From VRUE01 sp963817905 (GTDB lineage: Bacteria; Actinomycetota; Thermoleophilia; Solirubrobacterales; 70-9), in NCBI GenBank assembly GCA_963817905.1, contig CAWFPS010000003.1:186001-250000 (forward strand): 64,000 nt of DNA. Reading direction: 5' to 3'. Position numbers and translations under genes: made by a program. Under the pieces are notes generated by a model. It was not told where the DNA came from. It saw nothing but the letters and a program-made list of their open reading frames with translations, and searched no databases. Positions 8,911 to 15,962 of this stretch are shown here, one piece after another; position 1 is the stretch's first letter, and every line of letters begins with the position of its first letter.

Positions 8911-9041
8911 GTCGAGACGAGCAAGAGCGCCTTCGCGATATCCAAGTCGCGATCGCCGCGATTCGTGAGCATCTCAAGCAGGCTGACGTCAGGGTCCTCA
9001 GCGAGATACAAGTCGAACCCGGCGGCGCGGATCGCCGCTGA
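8907..9041 (+). pseudogene. Truncated HEPN (DUF86-like) toxin
   Basis: It starts with ATGA overlap to the MNT gene, the usual arrangement of MNT-HEPN pairs. The first 27 residues (MSRDEQERLRDIQVAIAAIR and on) look like the first helix of DUF86 HEPN toxins, normally about 110 aa. At about 8991 the sequence runs straight into repeat copy 2 and stops after 44 codons. The HEPN catalytic R-x4-6-H motif would lie in the missing part, so it should be inactive. The family call rests on a short N-terminal match. Confidence 0.65.
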
Positions 9042-9063
9042 CTCCGTCTCGCTGGCGCGGTAG
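8991..9063 (+). repeat. 73-nt dispersed repeat, copy 2 (inside the broken HEPN gene)
   Basis: This copy begins with AGGGTCCTCAGCGAGATAC and ends CTGGCGCGGTAG. It shares its first 20 or so bases exactly with copies 3 and 4. Its junction with the HEPN N-terminus suggests that insertion of, or recombination at, the repeat removed the rest of the toxin gene. The inner hairpin is GGCGGCG/CGCCGCT around CGGAT. Confidence 0.88.
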
Positions 9064-9127
9064 CGCCTGACGCTGCCTGCCGAGGGGCCGCGAGGCCAGA
9101 CGTGTCGCTGCTCATGCTCGCTAGTAG

Positions 9128-9143
9128 AGCGCATATATGCGCT
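9128..9143. promoter_or_regulatory. Perfect 16-bp palindrome before the AAA ATPase gene
   Basis: AGCGCATATATGCGCT is its own reverse complement. It sits 12 bp before the preferred start at 9156, in the place where a -10 region would fall. It is most simply a dimeric repressor operator covering the promoter. No regulator gene is obviously linked. Confidence 0.55.
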
Positions 9144-9155
9144 ATGTTTGCTCGT

Positions 9156-10271
9156 ATGACAAATCCTTTCGCGTACAGCTCGCCTCTGGCGCCCGATGAG
9201 CTGCTCGACAGGGATGACGAGGCGCAGCGCCTCCTGGAGCGGGCAGAGGGCGGGCACAACAGCCGTCTGGTCGCGCCGCGGCGCTACGGGAAGACCTCGC
9301 TGCTCCTCCGCGTGCTCGACGAAGCCGAAGATCGGGGCTGGGCCGGCGTCTACGTGAACTTCTTCGGAGTGCTGACGCCGGCCGAGATCGCGGAGCGGAT
9401 CGAGCGCAGCTACTCCGAACGGCTGCGCGGCGGGCTCGGCGCCTGGTTCGAGGGCGTGCGCAGGGTGCTGCGGCCAACCGTCAGGGCCGGCGGCGGGCCG
9501 CTCCCGGTCAGCGCCGAGGTGAGCGTCGAGGCTTCACAGCCGTCGCTACTCGAGCGCCTCGCCCTTCCCAAGCGGCTGTTCGACTCGCGCGGGATCCGCT
9601 CCCTGGTGGTCTTCGACGAGTTCCAGGACCTGCTCGCCGCGGGCAAGCGCCTCGACGCCGTGATTCGCAGCGAGATCGAGCGCCACGGCGAGGCGGCCAG
9701 CTACGTCTTCGCCGGCTCTCACCTCGGGATGATGCGCGAGCTGTTCACCGACAAGCGACGAGCCTTCTACGGCCAAGCCGGAGCCATCGACCTGGGCCCG
9801 CTCAGCCCCGAGGACGTCGCGCCATACATCGCGAGCAGTTTCGAGCGCAGCGAGAAGAAGATCGGTGCAGCCTTGGGCCCCCTCCTCGATCTGGCCGGCG
9901 GACACCCGCAGCGGACGATGCTGCTTGCGCACTGGCTCTGGGAGGCCACCCCCTCCGGCGAGGAAGCGGACGAGGAGCGCTGGGCGCAAGCCTGCGACGT
10001 CGTCCTGCGACGCGAGGTCGGCGACGAGCTGCGGGCGCTGTGGACGAGCCACGCGCCGACCCAGAGGAGAATCGTCTCGCTGATCGCAGACGGCCAGACG
10101 CCCCTGTACGGCGTCGACGCCCAAACCCGCTACGGCCTTTCCCGAGGCGGAACGGCAGCCAAAGCCATCCGCACGCTGATCGACGCCGGCGACGTGGTCG
10201 AGGAGCCGAGCGCCGTGAGCCGCCACCGCCTCGTCGACCCGCTGTTCGCGGCATGGGTGCGAGCCCGATGA
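9156..10271 (+). CDS. AAA-family ATPase (archaeal-type P-loop ATPase)
   Basis: I place the start at 9156 because the protein then begins MTNPFAYSSPLAPDELLDRD, a typical opening for this family; in-frame ATGs also exist at 9102 and 9144. About 371 aa. Walker A is 'APRRYGKTSLL', Walker B 'SLVVFDEFQDLL', followed by a sensor region ('YVFAGSHLGMMRELF') and a C-terminal winged-helix-like domain ('QTRYGLSRGGTAAKAIRTL'). Members are often found near mobile elements and toxin loci. The cellular role is unknown. Repeat copies flank the gene on both sides. Confidence 0.85.
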   Translation: MTNPFAYSSPLAPDELLDRDDEAQRLLERAEGGHNSRLVAPRRYGKTSLLLRVLDEAEDRGWAGVYVNFFGVLTPAEIAERIERSYSERLRGGLGAWFEGVRRVLRPTVRAGGGPLPVSAEVSVEASQPSLLERLALPKRLFDSRGIRSLVVFDEFQDLLAAGKRLDAVIRSEIERHGEAASYVFAGSHLGMMRELFTDKRRAFYGQAGAIDLGPLSPEDVAPYIASSFERSEKKIGAALGPLLDLAGGHPQRTMLLAHWLWEATPSGEEADEERWAQACDVVLRREVGDELRALWTSHAPTQRRIVSLIADGQTPLYGVDAQTRYGLSRGGTAAKAIRTLIDAGDVVEEPSAVSRHRLVDPLFAAWVRAR

Positions 10272-10330
10272 GTCATTGGCACCGCCCCACCCCATCATCG
10301 ACATTGGGCGGAAGTTTTTGTCGGAGAAGA

Positions 10331-10403
10331 AGGGTCCTCAGCGAGATACAAGTCGAACCTGGTGGCGCGGGTCGAGGCAGGTCCGGTTTCGCTGGCACGG
10401 TGA
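10331..10403 (+). repeat. 73-nt dispersed repeat, copy 3
   Basis: It lies in the gap between the ATPase and the convergent patatin gene. The 5' third is identical to copies 2 and 4. The middle differs most (GTCGAGGCAGGT), so the inner hairpin is weak here. The in-frame terminator is TGA instead of TAG. The spacer before it, 10284-10325, resembles 14688-14735. Confidence 0.85.
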
Positions 10404-10498
10404 GACGGTGCTTGCGACCAGCGCTGGCCTCCGCGCGCTATTCGGCCGAGCTTCGCGCCAACAGGGAGGAACTCTACTTCTCCTGTTCGTGCCCGGGC

Positions 10499-11497
10499 TC
10501 AGGCGTCGTGCTCTTCAGCGAGAAGTGCCAGCATGTCCTCGCGGCCCAGCGCCGCGCACTCGAGCAGCTTGTCACGATCGTTGGTGGTCCTGCTGACAAG
10601 GCGGTCCAGGTCAGATGGCCAGAGTGTCCACGTCTGGCGCGGAGCTTGCTTCGCCTCCTTCTCGAGCTTCGTCATCACTGCGTTGTACGTGTGGTCCTCC
10701 GCACAGACCTTGGCCCGCACCGAAGCCGACTGCTTCCAGGCCAACACCACCTTGATGGCAAGGCGAGAAAGCGCGTTCCGGGCGAACCTTCGATGGCCGT
10801 GGCCGCGAGTCAGCAGCACGAGCACCTCGGCGGGGCCGGGCACGATGTCCATCGCGGGCCGAGCCAGGGGGTCTCCCGCTAAAGCCTGATCGAGAGGGAC
10901 CAGTCCGGCGAGCCCCCCGTCGACGTACGAGCGGCCGTCGGGCAGCTCAATCCGCTTGTTGTAGAGGCCCGGGAGGGCGGCGGTCGCACGGAAGACCTCG
11001 TAGACGTCGTAGCCCGGCTCGCGACTGGAGACGGTCCGCGCGGCGGCGGTCTCGGCGTCGGTGAGGACCGTATAGAGGGTCGCAGGCGCGGCCAGCATGG
11101 CTTTGACATCGAGTGGGTGATTCCGCTTGAGCACTTCGATCATGTAGTCGACGTCGACCATCTTCCGCAGTCGCCAAGGATTGACGAAATCCCGGTTGCT
11201 GAGATCGTCCGTGTAGATGGAGAGGCCGTAGTTCGCCTGGCCGGCGAGGAAATACGCCCCATTGATAGCGCCTGCGCTGCTGCCGACGACGCGCGAGAAG
11301 GCGTCCCGAAGACCCAGCTCCTCAAGTACCGACAGCGCGCTGAGCGAGTAGATTCCACGCAGACCCCCCCCTTGGACGACCAGCGCGGGCCGCTCCGGGC
11401 TCTTCGGTTCCTCGGCTAGGCCACGCAGGTAGCCCCCCAGCGTGCCGCTGTCGAGGGCGGTCCTGGCGTCACGCTTGTCAATCGTCGAAAGATGCAT
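10499..11497 (-). CDS. Patatin-like phospholipase
   Basis: The 332-aa protein has all patatin hallmarks: the oxyanion-hole loop 'GGGLRG' (about residues 43-48), nucleophile elbow G-S-S-A-G with Ser74, and the dyad Asp in 'YVDGGLAG'. Patatins hydrolyse membrane phospholipids; in bacterial immunity they serve as membrane-degrading effectors (for example CapV). The start overlaps the end of the upstream NTPase gene by 20 bp, so the two are coupled. No CD-NTase gene is nearby, so this is not an ordinary CBASS operon. A general lipase role cannot be excluded. Confidence 0.93.
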   Translation of the reverse strand: MHLSTIDKRDARTALDSGTLGGYLRGLAEEPKSPERPALVVQGGGLRGIYSLSALSVLEELGLRDAFSRVVGSSAGAINGAYFLAGQANYGLSIYTDDLSNRDFVNPWRLRKMVDVDYMIEVLKRNHPLDVKAMLAAPATLYTVLTDAETAAARTVSSREPGYDVYEVFRATAALPGLYNKRIELPDGRSYVDGGLAGLVPLDQALAGDPLARPAMDIVPGPAEVLVLLTRGHGHRRFARNALSRLAIKVVLAWKQSASVRAKVCAEDHTYNAVMTKLEKEAKQAPRQTWTLWPSDLDRLVSRTTNDRDKLLECAALGREDMLALLAEEHDA

Positions 11498-13463
11498 ATG
11501 CGACCGTGCCCGGTCGACCTATCAGTCCGAGGAACTGGGCGATGCCTTTCCTGCTGACGTGATGGGGCGCCAGCGCGATGCACCAGTAGGTCATCATGAC
11601 TGTAGCAATCAGATTGATCCAGATCCAGGTGTTCACGTCGTGTTCGGTCTTAACGTACTTGATGCTCAGGACCAAGCCGATTACGCCCATGACGCCGACG
11701 AAGAGGAGGTTCATCAGCGTCGGCATAGCGTACTCGCGAAGCCGTTTCCGAGCCGAGCGACTGATCTCCGTGCTGCTCGAGAGCCAGAAGACCCTGGCGA
11801 CGAAGAGGAGGCCTGAAAGCGCGATGCCGAGCAGCCAGGCGAACGGCATGACGATGCCCAGCACCACCGAGACCACAAGGCTAAACATGATGAAGCGGGA
11901 GAAGAAGCGTTCGGCCCTGGACTCGCGCAGGTGGACGAGAAGGCGGTCGTAAAAGAGGCCGATGTAGCAAATCCACGCCGCGTAGGGCAGGAGGATCAGC
12001 AGATAGGTCGCGTCGAACATCTGCCCCACAAGCGGTTTTGCTATCTCGGCATCGACAAAATCGGTGTCGAAACCGAAATAGAGGAAGCGAGCGACCATCA
12101 GGACCATCAGGACGGCGACCAGGATCATTCCGAACGGCCGTCTTCTCCGGGTCTCACTGCGCTTGCGCGAGTTGACCGCGGGGCTGTGCTCGCCATATTC
12201 CGCTGCATAGATCTGGATGTTGTCTCGGTCCACGGGCGGCAGCTCCAGGCCGCTCTTGGCGCTGAAGAACTCAGCAAGGAAGTCGTGGGCGAGCGCGTAG
12301 TTCGCTGTTCCGTGCTTGGCCACTAGGCGGTGGCGCACAAGATAGGCGAGGGCGTCCCTGATGGCGTCGGCCTCTTCGTAGAGGCTATCGATCAGCATGC
12401 TCAGCCTCGCCTTGATGCGGAAGCGGCTTTTCACTGAAAGGGCAAAGAGGATCTTCATGCAGAGCTCGGGCTGCTCGGCACCCTCAAGAACTTCCCGAAA
12501 GTACATGTCCACCACCCCCCGCACACCCCCCATCTCCTTCTTGAAGTACTCGAGGTCGATGTCATCCCCCGCCTCCTGTCTGCGCTCTAGCACCGCGCCG
12601 ACGATCTGCGCCTTGAGTGGCAAGAGACGACCTGTTGGACTCAGCAGATCCATGAGCTCGTCCGCCAGCTCTTCGTCGTCGTCGCCGATTACTTCGATGA
12701 AAGACCGCCTAATCCCGGCCCACATCGAGTCTTGTTCGCGATGCGAGGGGGCCTGGATTTCACACGCATCGTCCGGGCTCGGCACGAGTTCTTTAAGGAA
12801 CGAGAGCTCGAAGTACCACTCTCGGCGAAGGCTGATCATGACCGTGCAGCCATCTGTCCCCTGCGCCCTTGTCAACGTCTCATGCAGTAATTCCTGCTGT
12901 TTGGTCCTGTCCTCGTAGCTGCGAGGGCGGATGAAGGCAAGCCACTGCTCAAACTGATCCAGCACGATTACACCCGGTCGATCCGCTCGACATTCCGCTA
13001 TCAGCTCGTTGAGCCGATCGACGATGCCCGAGTATCTCGCCGAGATCACGGTGTAGCGAATATCCGGAAAGTCGGTCCTGATTCTCTCTCTGACCATCAC
13101 GTTGAGCAGCGTCGACTTGCCGACTCCACTTGCGCCGACCACGAGTGGAATGAACGCACACGGATCCTTGATCGCGGCAAGAATGCGGTCCACGTCCTTC
13201 CGTGGCCAAACCTGCGATGGACTCAAATGGTCGAAGGGGCGGAAGACGGTCGTCTCTTCGAGCTTGGCGGGTCGGTGGCGGCGCCAGAGCAGCCGGATCA
13301 CCGTGAGAACGATGCTGAGCCCGACCGCCACCGAGCCCAGCGCCGCCCATTCCTTTTCGACGATCGAAACGACGACCAGCGCAAGCAGCCCGGGGACGCT
13401 GATTAGCAGCCCCGCCCAGCTCACGATCGGCATCGCCTTATCTGAGGTCAGCCGCTGACGCAT
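11478..13463 (-). CDS. Membrane P-loop NTPase, STAND/KAP-like, coupled to patatin
   Basis: I choose the ATG at 13463 (preceded by GGGGAA); a GTG at 13481 is also possible. About 661 aa. Two N-terminal membrane helices (about 13-60), then a P-loop domain with Walker A 'VGASGVGKSTLL' (about 110-120) and Walker B 'VIVLDQFEQWL'. A helical/winged-helix region ends near residue 400 ('HRLVAKHGTANYALAHDFLAEFF', with the usual H-D-FLA-motif of STAND ATPases). Five or six C-terminal membrane helices follow. STAND NTPases sense invaders and switch on effectors; here the candidate effector is the coupled patatin. Function is inferred. Confidence 0.85.
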   Translation of the reverse strand: MRQRLTSDKAMPIVSWAGLLISVPGLLALVVVSIVEKEWAALGSVAVGLSIVLTVIRLLWRRHRPAKLEETTVFRPFDHLSPSQVWPRKDVDRILAAIKDPCAFIPLVVGASGVGKSTLLNVMVRERIRTDFPDIRYTVISARYSGIVDRLNELIAECRADRPGVIVLDQFEQWLAFIRPRSYEDRTKQQELLHETLTRAQGTDGCTVMISLRREWYFELSFLKELVPSPDDACEIQAPSHREQDSMWAGIRRSFIEVIGDDDEELADELMDLLSPTGRLLPLKAQIVGAVLERRQEAGDDIDLEYFKKEMGGVRGVVDMYFREVLEGAEQPELCMKILFALSVKSRFRIKARLSMLIDSLYEEADAIRDALAYLVRHRLVAKHGTANYALAHDFLAEFFSAKSGLELPPVDRDNIQIYAAEYGEHSPAVNSRKRSETRRRRPFGMILVAVLMVLMVARFLYFGFDTDFVDAEIAKPLVGQMFDATYLLILLPYAAWICYIGLFYDRLLVHLRESRAERFFSRFIMFSLVVSVVLGIVMPFAWLLGIALSGLLFVARVFWLSSSTEISRSARKRLREYAMPTLMNLLFVGVMGVIGLVLSIKYVKTEHDVNTWIWINLIATVMMTYWCIALAPHHVSRKGIAQFLGLIGRPGTVAYASFDD

Positions 13464-13481
13464 GTTTCCCCACCGCCACAC

Positions 13482-13829
13482 ATAGGCGAGTGACTATTTC
13501 ACATTTCTGGAGCAACAGTCCCTTTTCAGCCTCAGGCGCACGTTGCAATGGCGAGCGCCCATTCCTGATCACCGGGAAACTCAATCCGATGCCTGCCTAC
13601 TAGATCGTTCATGAAAGCGCAAATCTAGGTCGGAGTACGAAACTCTGCCGAGAAGCGAAGTCGTCGCTTTGCAGCGACTTCTTAGGGAGGGTCCTCAGCG
13701 AGATACAAGTCGAACCCGGCGGCGCAGGTCGCTGCTGAGCCGGTTTCGCTGGCACGATAGCGCGGCGGTCCACAATAGGCCGCGTCTGACGCGCATCCCC
13801 CGGGGTACCCGCTTCGCCTCGCGAAGCGT
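13482..13829. other. 348-bp intergenic region with hairpin and repeat copy 4
   Basis: No coding frame here looks convincing. It should contain the promoter of the leftward NTPase gene near its left end. A hairpin with GAAGTCG/CGACTTC arms lies at about 13657-13682 and may terminate transcription. Repeat copy 4 follows at once (13688-13760). The remaining 70 bp up to the antitoxin stop show nothing I recognise. Confidence 0.6.
13688..13760 (+). repeat. 73-nt dispersed repeat, copy 4
   Basis: The 5' third is identical to copies 2 and 3. The inner stem is GGCGGCG/CGCTGCT around CAGGT, where a C-to-T change turns a G-C pair into G-T and keeps the fold. It sits between two convergent-looking defence modules, downstream of the antitoxin gene. 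Confidence 0.88.
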
Positions 13830-14207
13830 CTATGCGGTGGCGAGAACGACCTTGCAGCCGCCCAGAGCAAATGACCCCGCGTCGAGCGCGCGCTTCTTCG
13901 GCAGCTGAGCTCTCTTCTTCTCCGGGCGGATGTCGATCATCAGCTCGATGTCCAGGCCACAGGCGATCCTGACCAGGCGCTCCAGGCTGGGCGTGTGCTC
14001 GCCGGTCTCCATGCGGGCGACATCGGATTGATGGACCCCAAGCCGCTCGGCCAGCTGTCGCTGGGAGAGATTGTGTTCAGCGCGGTAGTGGGCAACCTCG
14101 ACGGCGAGCCAGCGGGCCAAAGCCGTCCGCTCCCACTCTGCGCGGAACTCGGGGTCGCGCAGCTCCTTCGCGAGAACGTCGTCGTTGGAAATGAGTTGAT
14201 CAGCCAT
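13830..14207 (-). CDS. HigA-type antitoxin (XRE family)
   Basis: I start at the ATG at 14207, two bases after the toxin stop, giving 125 aa (MADQLISNDDVLAKELRDPE). The XRE helix-turn-helix spans about residues 45-100 ('NLSQRQLAERLGVHQSDVAR', then 'GEHTPSLERLVRIACGLDI'). HigA-type antitoxins bind toxin and operator. Order is toxin then antitoxin, as in HigBA, and opposite to most TA systems. The C-terminal tail is basic (KKRAQLPKKR). Confidence 0.9.
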   Translation of the reverse strand: MADQLISNDDVLAKELRDPEFRAEWERTALARWLAVEVAHYRAEHNLSQRQLAERLGVHQSDVARMETGEHTPSLERLVRIACGLDIELMIDIRPEKKRAQLPKKRALDAGSFALGGCKVVLATA

Positions 14208-14209
14208 GC

Positions 14210-14680
14210 TCAAACCTCGAAACCTTTGATAACAAGCTTGTAATTGCCATCCCAGGCTACTCCTTCTCCTTGCCTTTTTCCCAGTCGCTTGAGCCTCTGC
14301 TTCGCCAGACGCACGGCCTTCGCATAGCCAACCTTGTCGATTTTCGCCTCCGAGCCCACGGCGAGAACCGCAAACAGCCGCTCCTCCATCCGTCGGTAGA
14401 TCGGCCGCCATCGGCTTCTTCCTCTCCGGGGTCGTAGCTCTCGCAGGCCCGACCCTTCCTCGCCCATGACGCCACTCTGGTGCGGACTCCGCAGGGCGGG
14501 CCCGTCAACCTCCAGCTTCTCGATTACATGCGCGATCGCCGCACGCTCAGCGACATCCTTGATCGCGTTCTTCTCATCGAGCGCCTTCGGATGCCAAGCA
14601 ACTTCCCAGTGTGCCGGGGTACCTCGGGCGACGATCTTCCGGGCATGCTTTGGCCCCCGCTTCTTCCGTCCCTTGGTCAT
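14210..14680 (-). CDS. HigB/RelE-like toxin
   Basis: At 156 aa it is longer than most RelE-fold toxins because of a basic N-terminal extension (MTKGRKKRGPKHARKIVARG). The core runs from 'WEVAWHPKALDEK' to 'LRELRPRRGRSRWRPIYRRM' and 'FAVLAVGSEAKIDKVGYAKAVRLAKQRL', the pattern of phage-derived Gp49/HigB toxins. These cleave ribosome-bound mRNA. The antitoxin gene begins 2 bp downstream. A HigBA assignment is good at family level; activity is inferred. Confidence 0.88.
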   Translation of the reverse strand: MTKGRKKRGPKHARKIVARGTPAHWEVAWHPKALDEKNAIKDVAERAAIAHVIEKLEVDGPALRSPHQSGVMGEEGSGLRELRPRRGRSRWRPIYRRMEERLFAVLAVGSEAKIDKVGYAKAVRLAKQRLKRLGKRQGEGVAWDGNYKLVIKGFEV

Positions 14681-14785
14681 TCGCGCATCCGATCATGGGC
14701 ATCGGTCGGAAGCGGAGCTTTTTGTCTTCGACGGAGTCGCGCTCGGGGGATGACGCCGGCATTTCACCCGCCGGTTGGGGAAGGC

Positions 14786-14911
14786 CTATCCCTCGCCGTC
14801 TGCGGGCAGAAGCGGCCCGTTCTCGGCCTCCAGGGCGGCGATCTCCTCCCCGGTGGCGTCGCGCTCGTCCTCGCCGAGCATCGCTTTCCATGATGTATCG
14901 CGATCAGCCAT
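14786..14911 (-). CDS. Possible 41-aa acidic peptide
   Basis: The frame MADRDTSWKAMLGEDERDAT...LPADGEG is very acidic and looks more protein-like than random, but there is no clear ribosome site and the family is unknown. It lies between the HigB gene and tRNA-His, where little else is coded. It could equally be a remnant of a longer gene. Confidence 0.3.
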   Translation of the reverse strand: MADRDTSWKAMLGEDERDATGEEIAALEAENGPLLPADGEG

Positions 14912-14991
14912 TGGCAAGTGATCGTCGCAGGACTCGCGGCCGGATGTGAATTCAAGCCCAGGAGAGAAACGTTCGATTGCTGCGCAGTCAG

Positions 14992-15065
14992 GGTGGATGA
15001 CCGGATTCGAACCGGCGACCGCCTGGACCACAACCAGGAGCTCTACCAGCTGAGCTACATCCACC
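14992..15065 (-). tRNA. tRNA-His (GTG anticodon)
   Basis: The minus strand folds as a full cloverleaf. The acceptor is GTGGATG/CATCCAC, the anticodon stem CCTGG/CCAGG holds a TTGTGGT loop with GTG, and the T-arm has GGTTCGAATCC. The histidine identity pair is present: an extra G at -1 (position 15065) faces C73 (position 14992). CCA is not encoded. tRNA genes are common integration sites, but I see no duplicated 3' end nearby. Confidence 0.97.
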
Positions 15066-15109
15066 GCGCCGCTTTCCAATCTAGCGGGCCGGGGGGCGTG
15101 GCGCGGGTG

Positions 15110-15838
15110 TCAGCCGAGGCGGTGGCTCGCTTCTGCCAGGGCGGCGAAGGAGCCGAAGCCCGGTGCCGTGCGTTCGATCAAGCTTTGGTCGGCGGCTTCG
15201 GCTCCGGCCGGGAGGGCGGCGGCACCCCGGTCCCCGAGCGCAGCCTGGGCCTCGCGAACCATCTCCGGCACTGCCAGCCAGGCCTCCAGCAAAGCGAAGT
15301 CGGACTCGGGGTGGAAGAGGACGCCCCAGGCGTTGCCGTGGCGGAAGGCCTGAACCTCCGTGCGCCCGGAGCGGGCGAGGTGCTGGGCACCCGCGGGTAG
15401 GTCGAAGACGTCGCCGTGCCAGTGCAAGACGGTCGTGCTTGGGGCGAGGGTGCCGAGGATTGGATCCTCGGGGTCGAGGATCTCGACCGCGGCGTAGCCC
15501 AACTCCGGTCCCTCCCCCGCTCGCACCTCGCTGCCGAGCGCGCGAGCGAGCAGCTGGGCGCCGAGACAGATGCCGAGCACCGGCATGTCCCGGCGCAGCG
15601 CCTCGGCGAGCCACTCGCGCTCGCTCGCCAGCGCTGGATGAGTCTCGACTTCGTCGACGTTCATCGGGCCACCCATGACCACCGCCCCCGCCACGTCGTC
15701 GTGGTCGGGCAACGCCTGCCCGGCCAGCGGTTTGACCGTGTGCACGTTGAGGCCGCCGCAGGCGTCGAGGATGCGGTGCGGACCCTCCCACGGCACGTGC
15801 TGGATCGCCAGCAGGGTTGGACGCTCGTCCGCGCTCAT
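15110..15838 (-). CDS. Class I glutamine amidotransferase-like protein
   Basis: This 242-aa protein has the class-I GATase core: oxyanion strand 'AVVMGGPMN', nucleophile Cys91 in 'LGICLGAQLL', and the His-x-Glu pair in 'GVLFHPESDF'. There is no synthetase domain, so it resembles stand-alone GuaA-like amidotransferase/peptidase proteins that act on glutamine or gamma-glutamyl compounds. It is divergent from the secreted-protein gene at 15933. The substrate is unknown. Confidence 0.9.
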   Translation of the reverse strand: MSADERPTLLAIQHVPWEGPHRILDACGGLNVHTVKPLAGQALPDHDDVAGAVVMGGPMNVDEVETHPALASEREWLAEALRRDMPVLGICLGAQLLARALGSEVRAGEGPELGYAAVEILDPEDPILGTLAPSTTVLHWHGDVFDLPAGAQHLARSGRTEVQAFRHGNAWGVLFHPESDFALLEAWLAVPEMVREAQAALGDRGAAALPAGAEAADQSLIERTAPGFGSFAALAEASHRLG

Positions 15839-15926
15839 CGGAGAACCAGGCTAGCCGCGCTACGGTTCAGGAGATGCTGCGGCGACACCGGATCTCCTTC
15901 TTCCGGCCCGAGGCGACGGGGCGTAG

Positions 15927-15962
15927 CGAGAGTTGACCCCACTGGGGTGTGGTCAACTCTCG
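15927..15962. promoter_or_regulatory. Perfect 12-bp inverted repeat overlapping a start codon
   Basis: CGAGAGTTGACC (15927-15938) is matched exactly by GGTCAACTCTCG (15951-15962) around a 12-nt centre. The centre can itself pair CAC/GTG. The TTG start at 15933 lies inside the left arm. As RNA it would bury the start codon; as DNA it would be an operator. It lacks a U-run, so it is not a standard terminator. Confidence 0.6.

Noticed and set aside
10499..11497. Patatin as a CBASS CapV effector
   Set aside because: No CD-NTase gene is within the window's neighbourhood; the coupled gene is a membrane NTPase.
15932..15957. GTTGACC / GGTCAAC in the host part, like the late core
   Set aside because: It is explained by a perfect inverted repeat, lacks the second box on both strands and lies outside the prophage.
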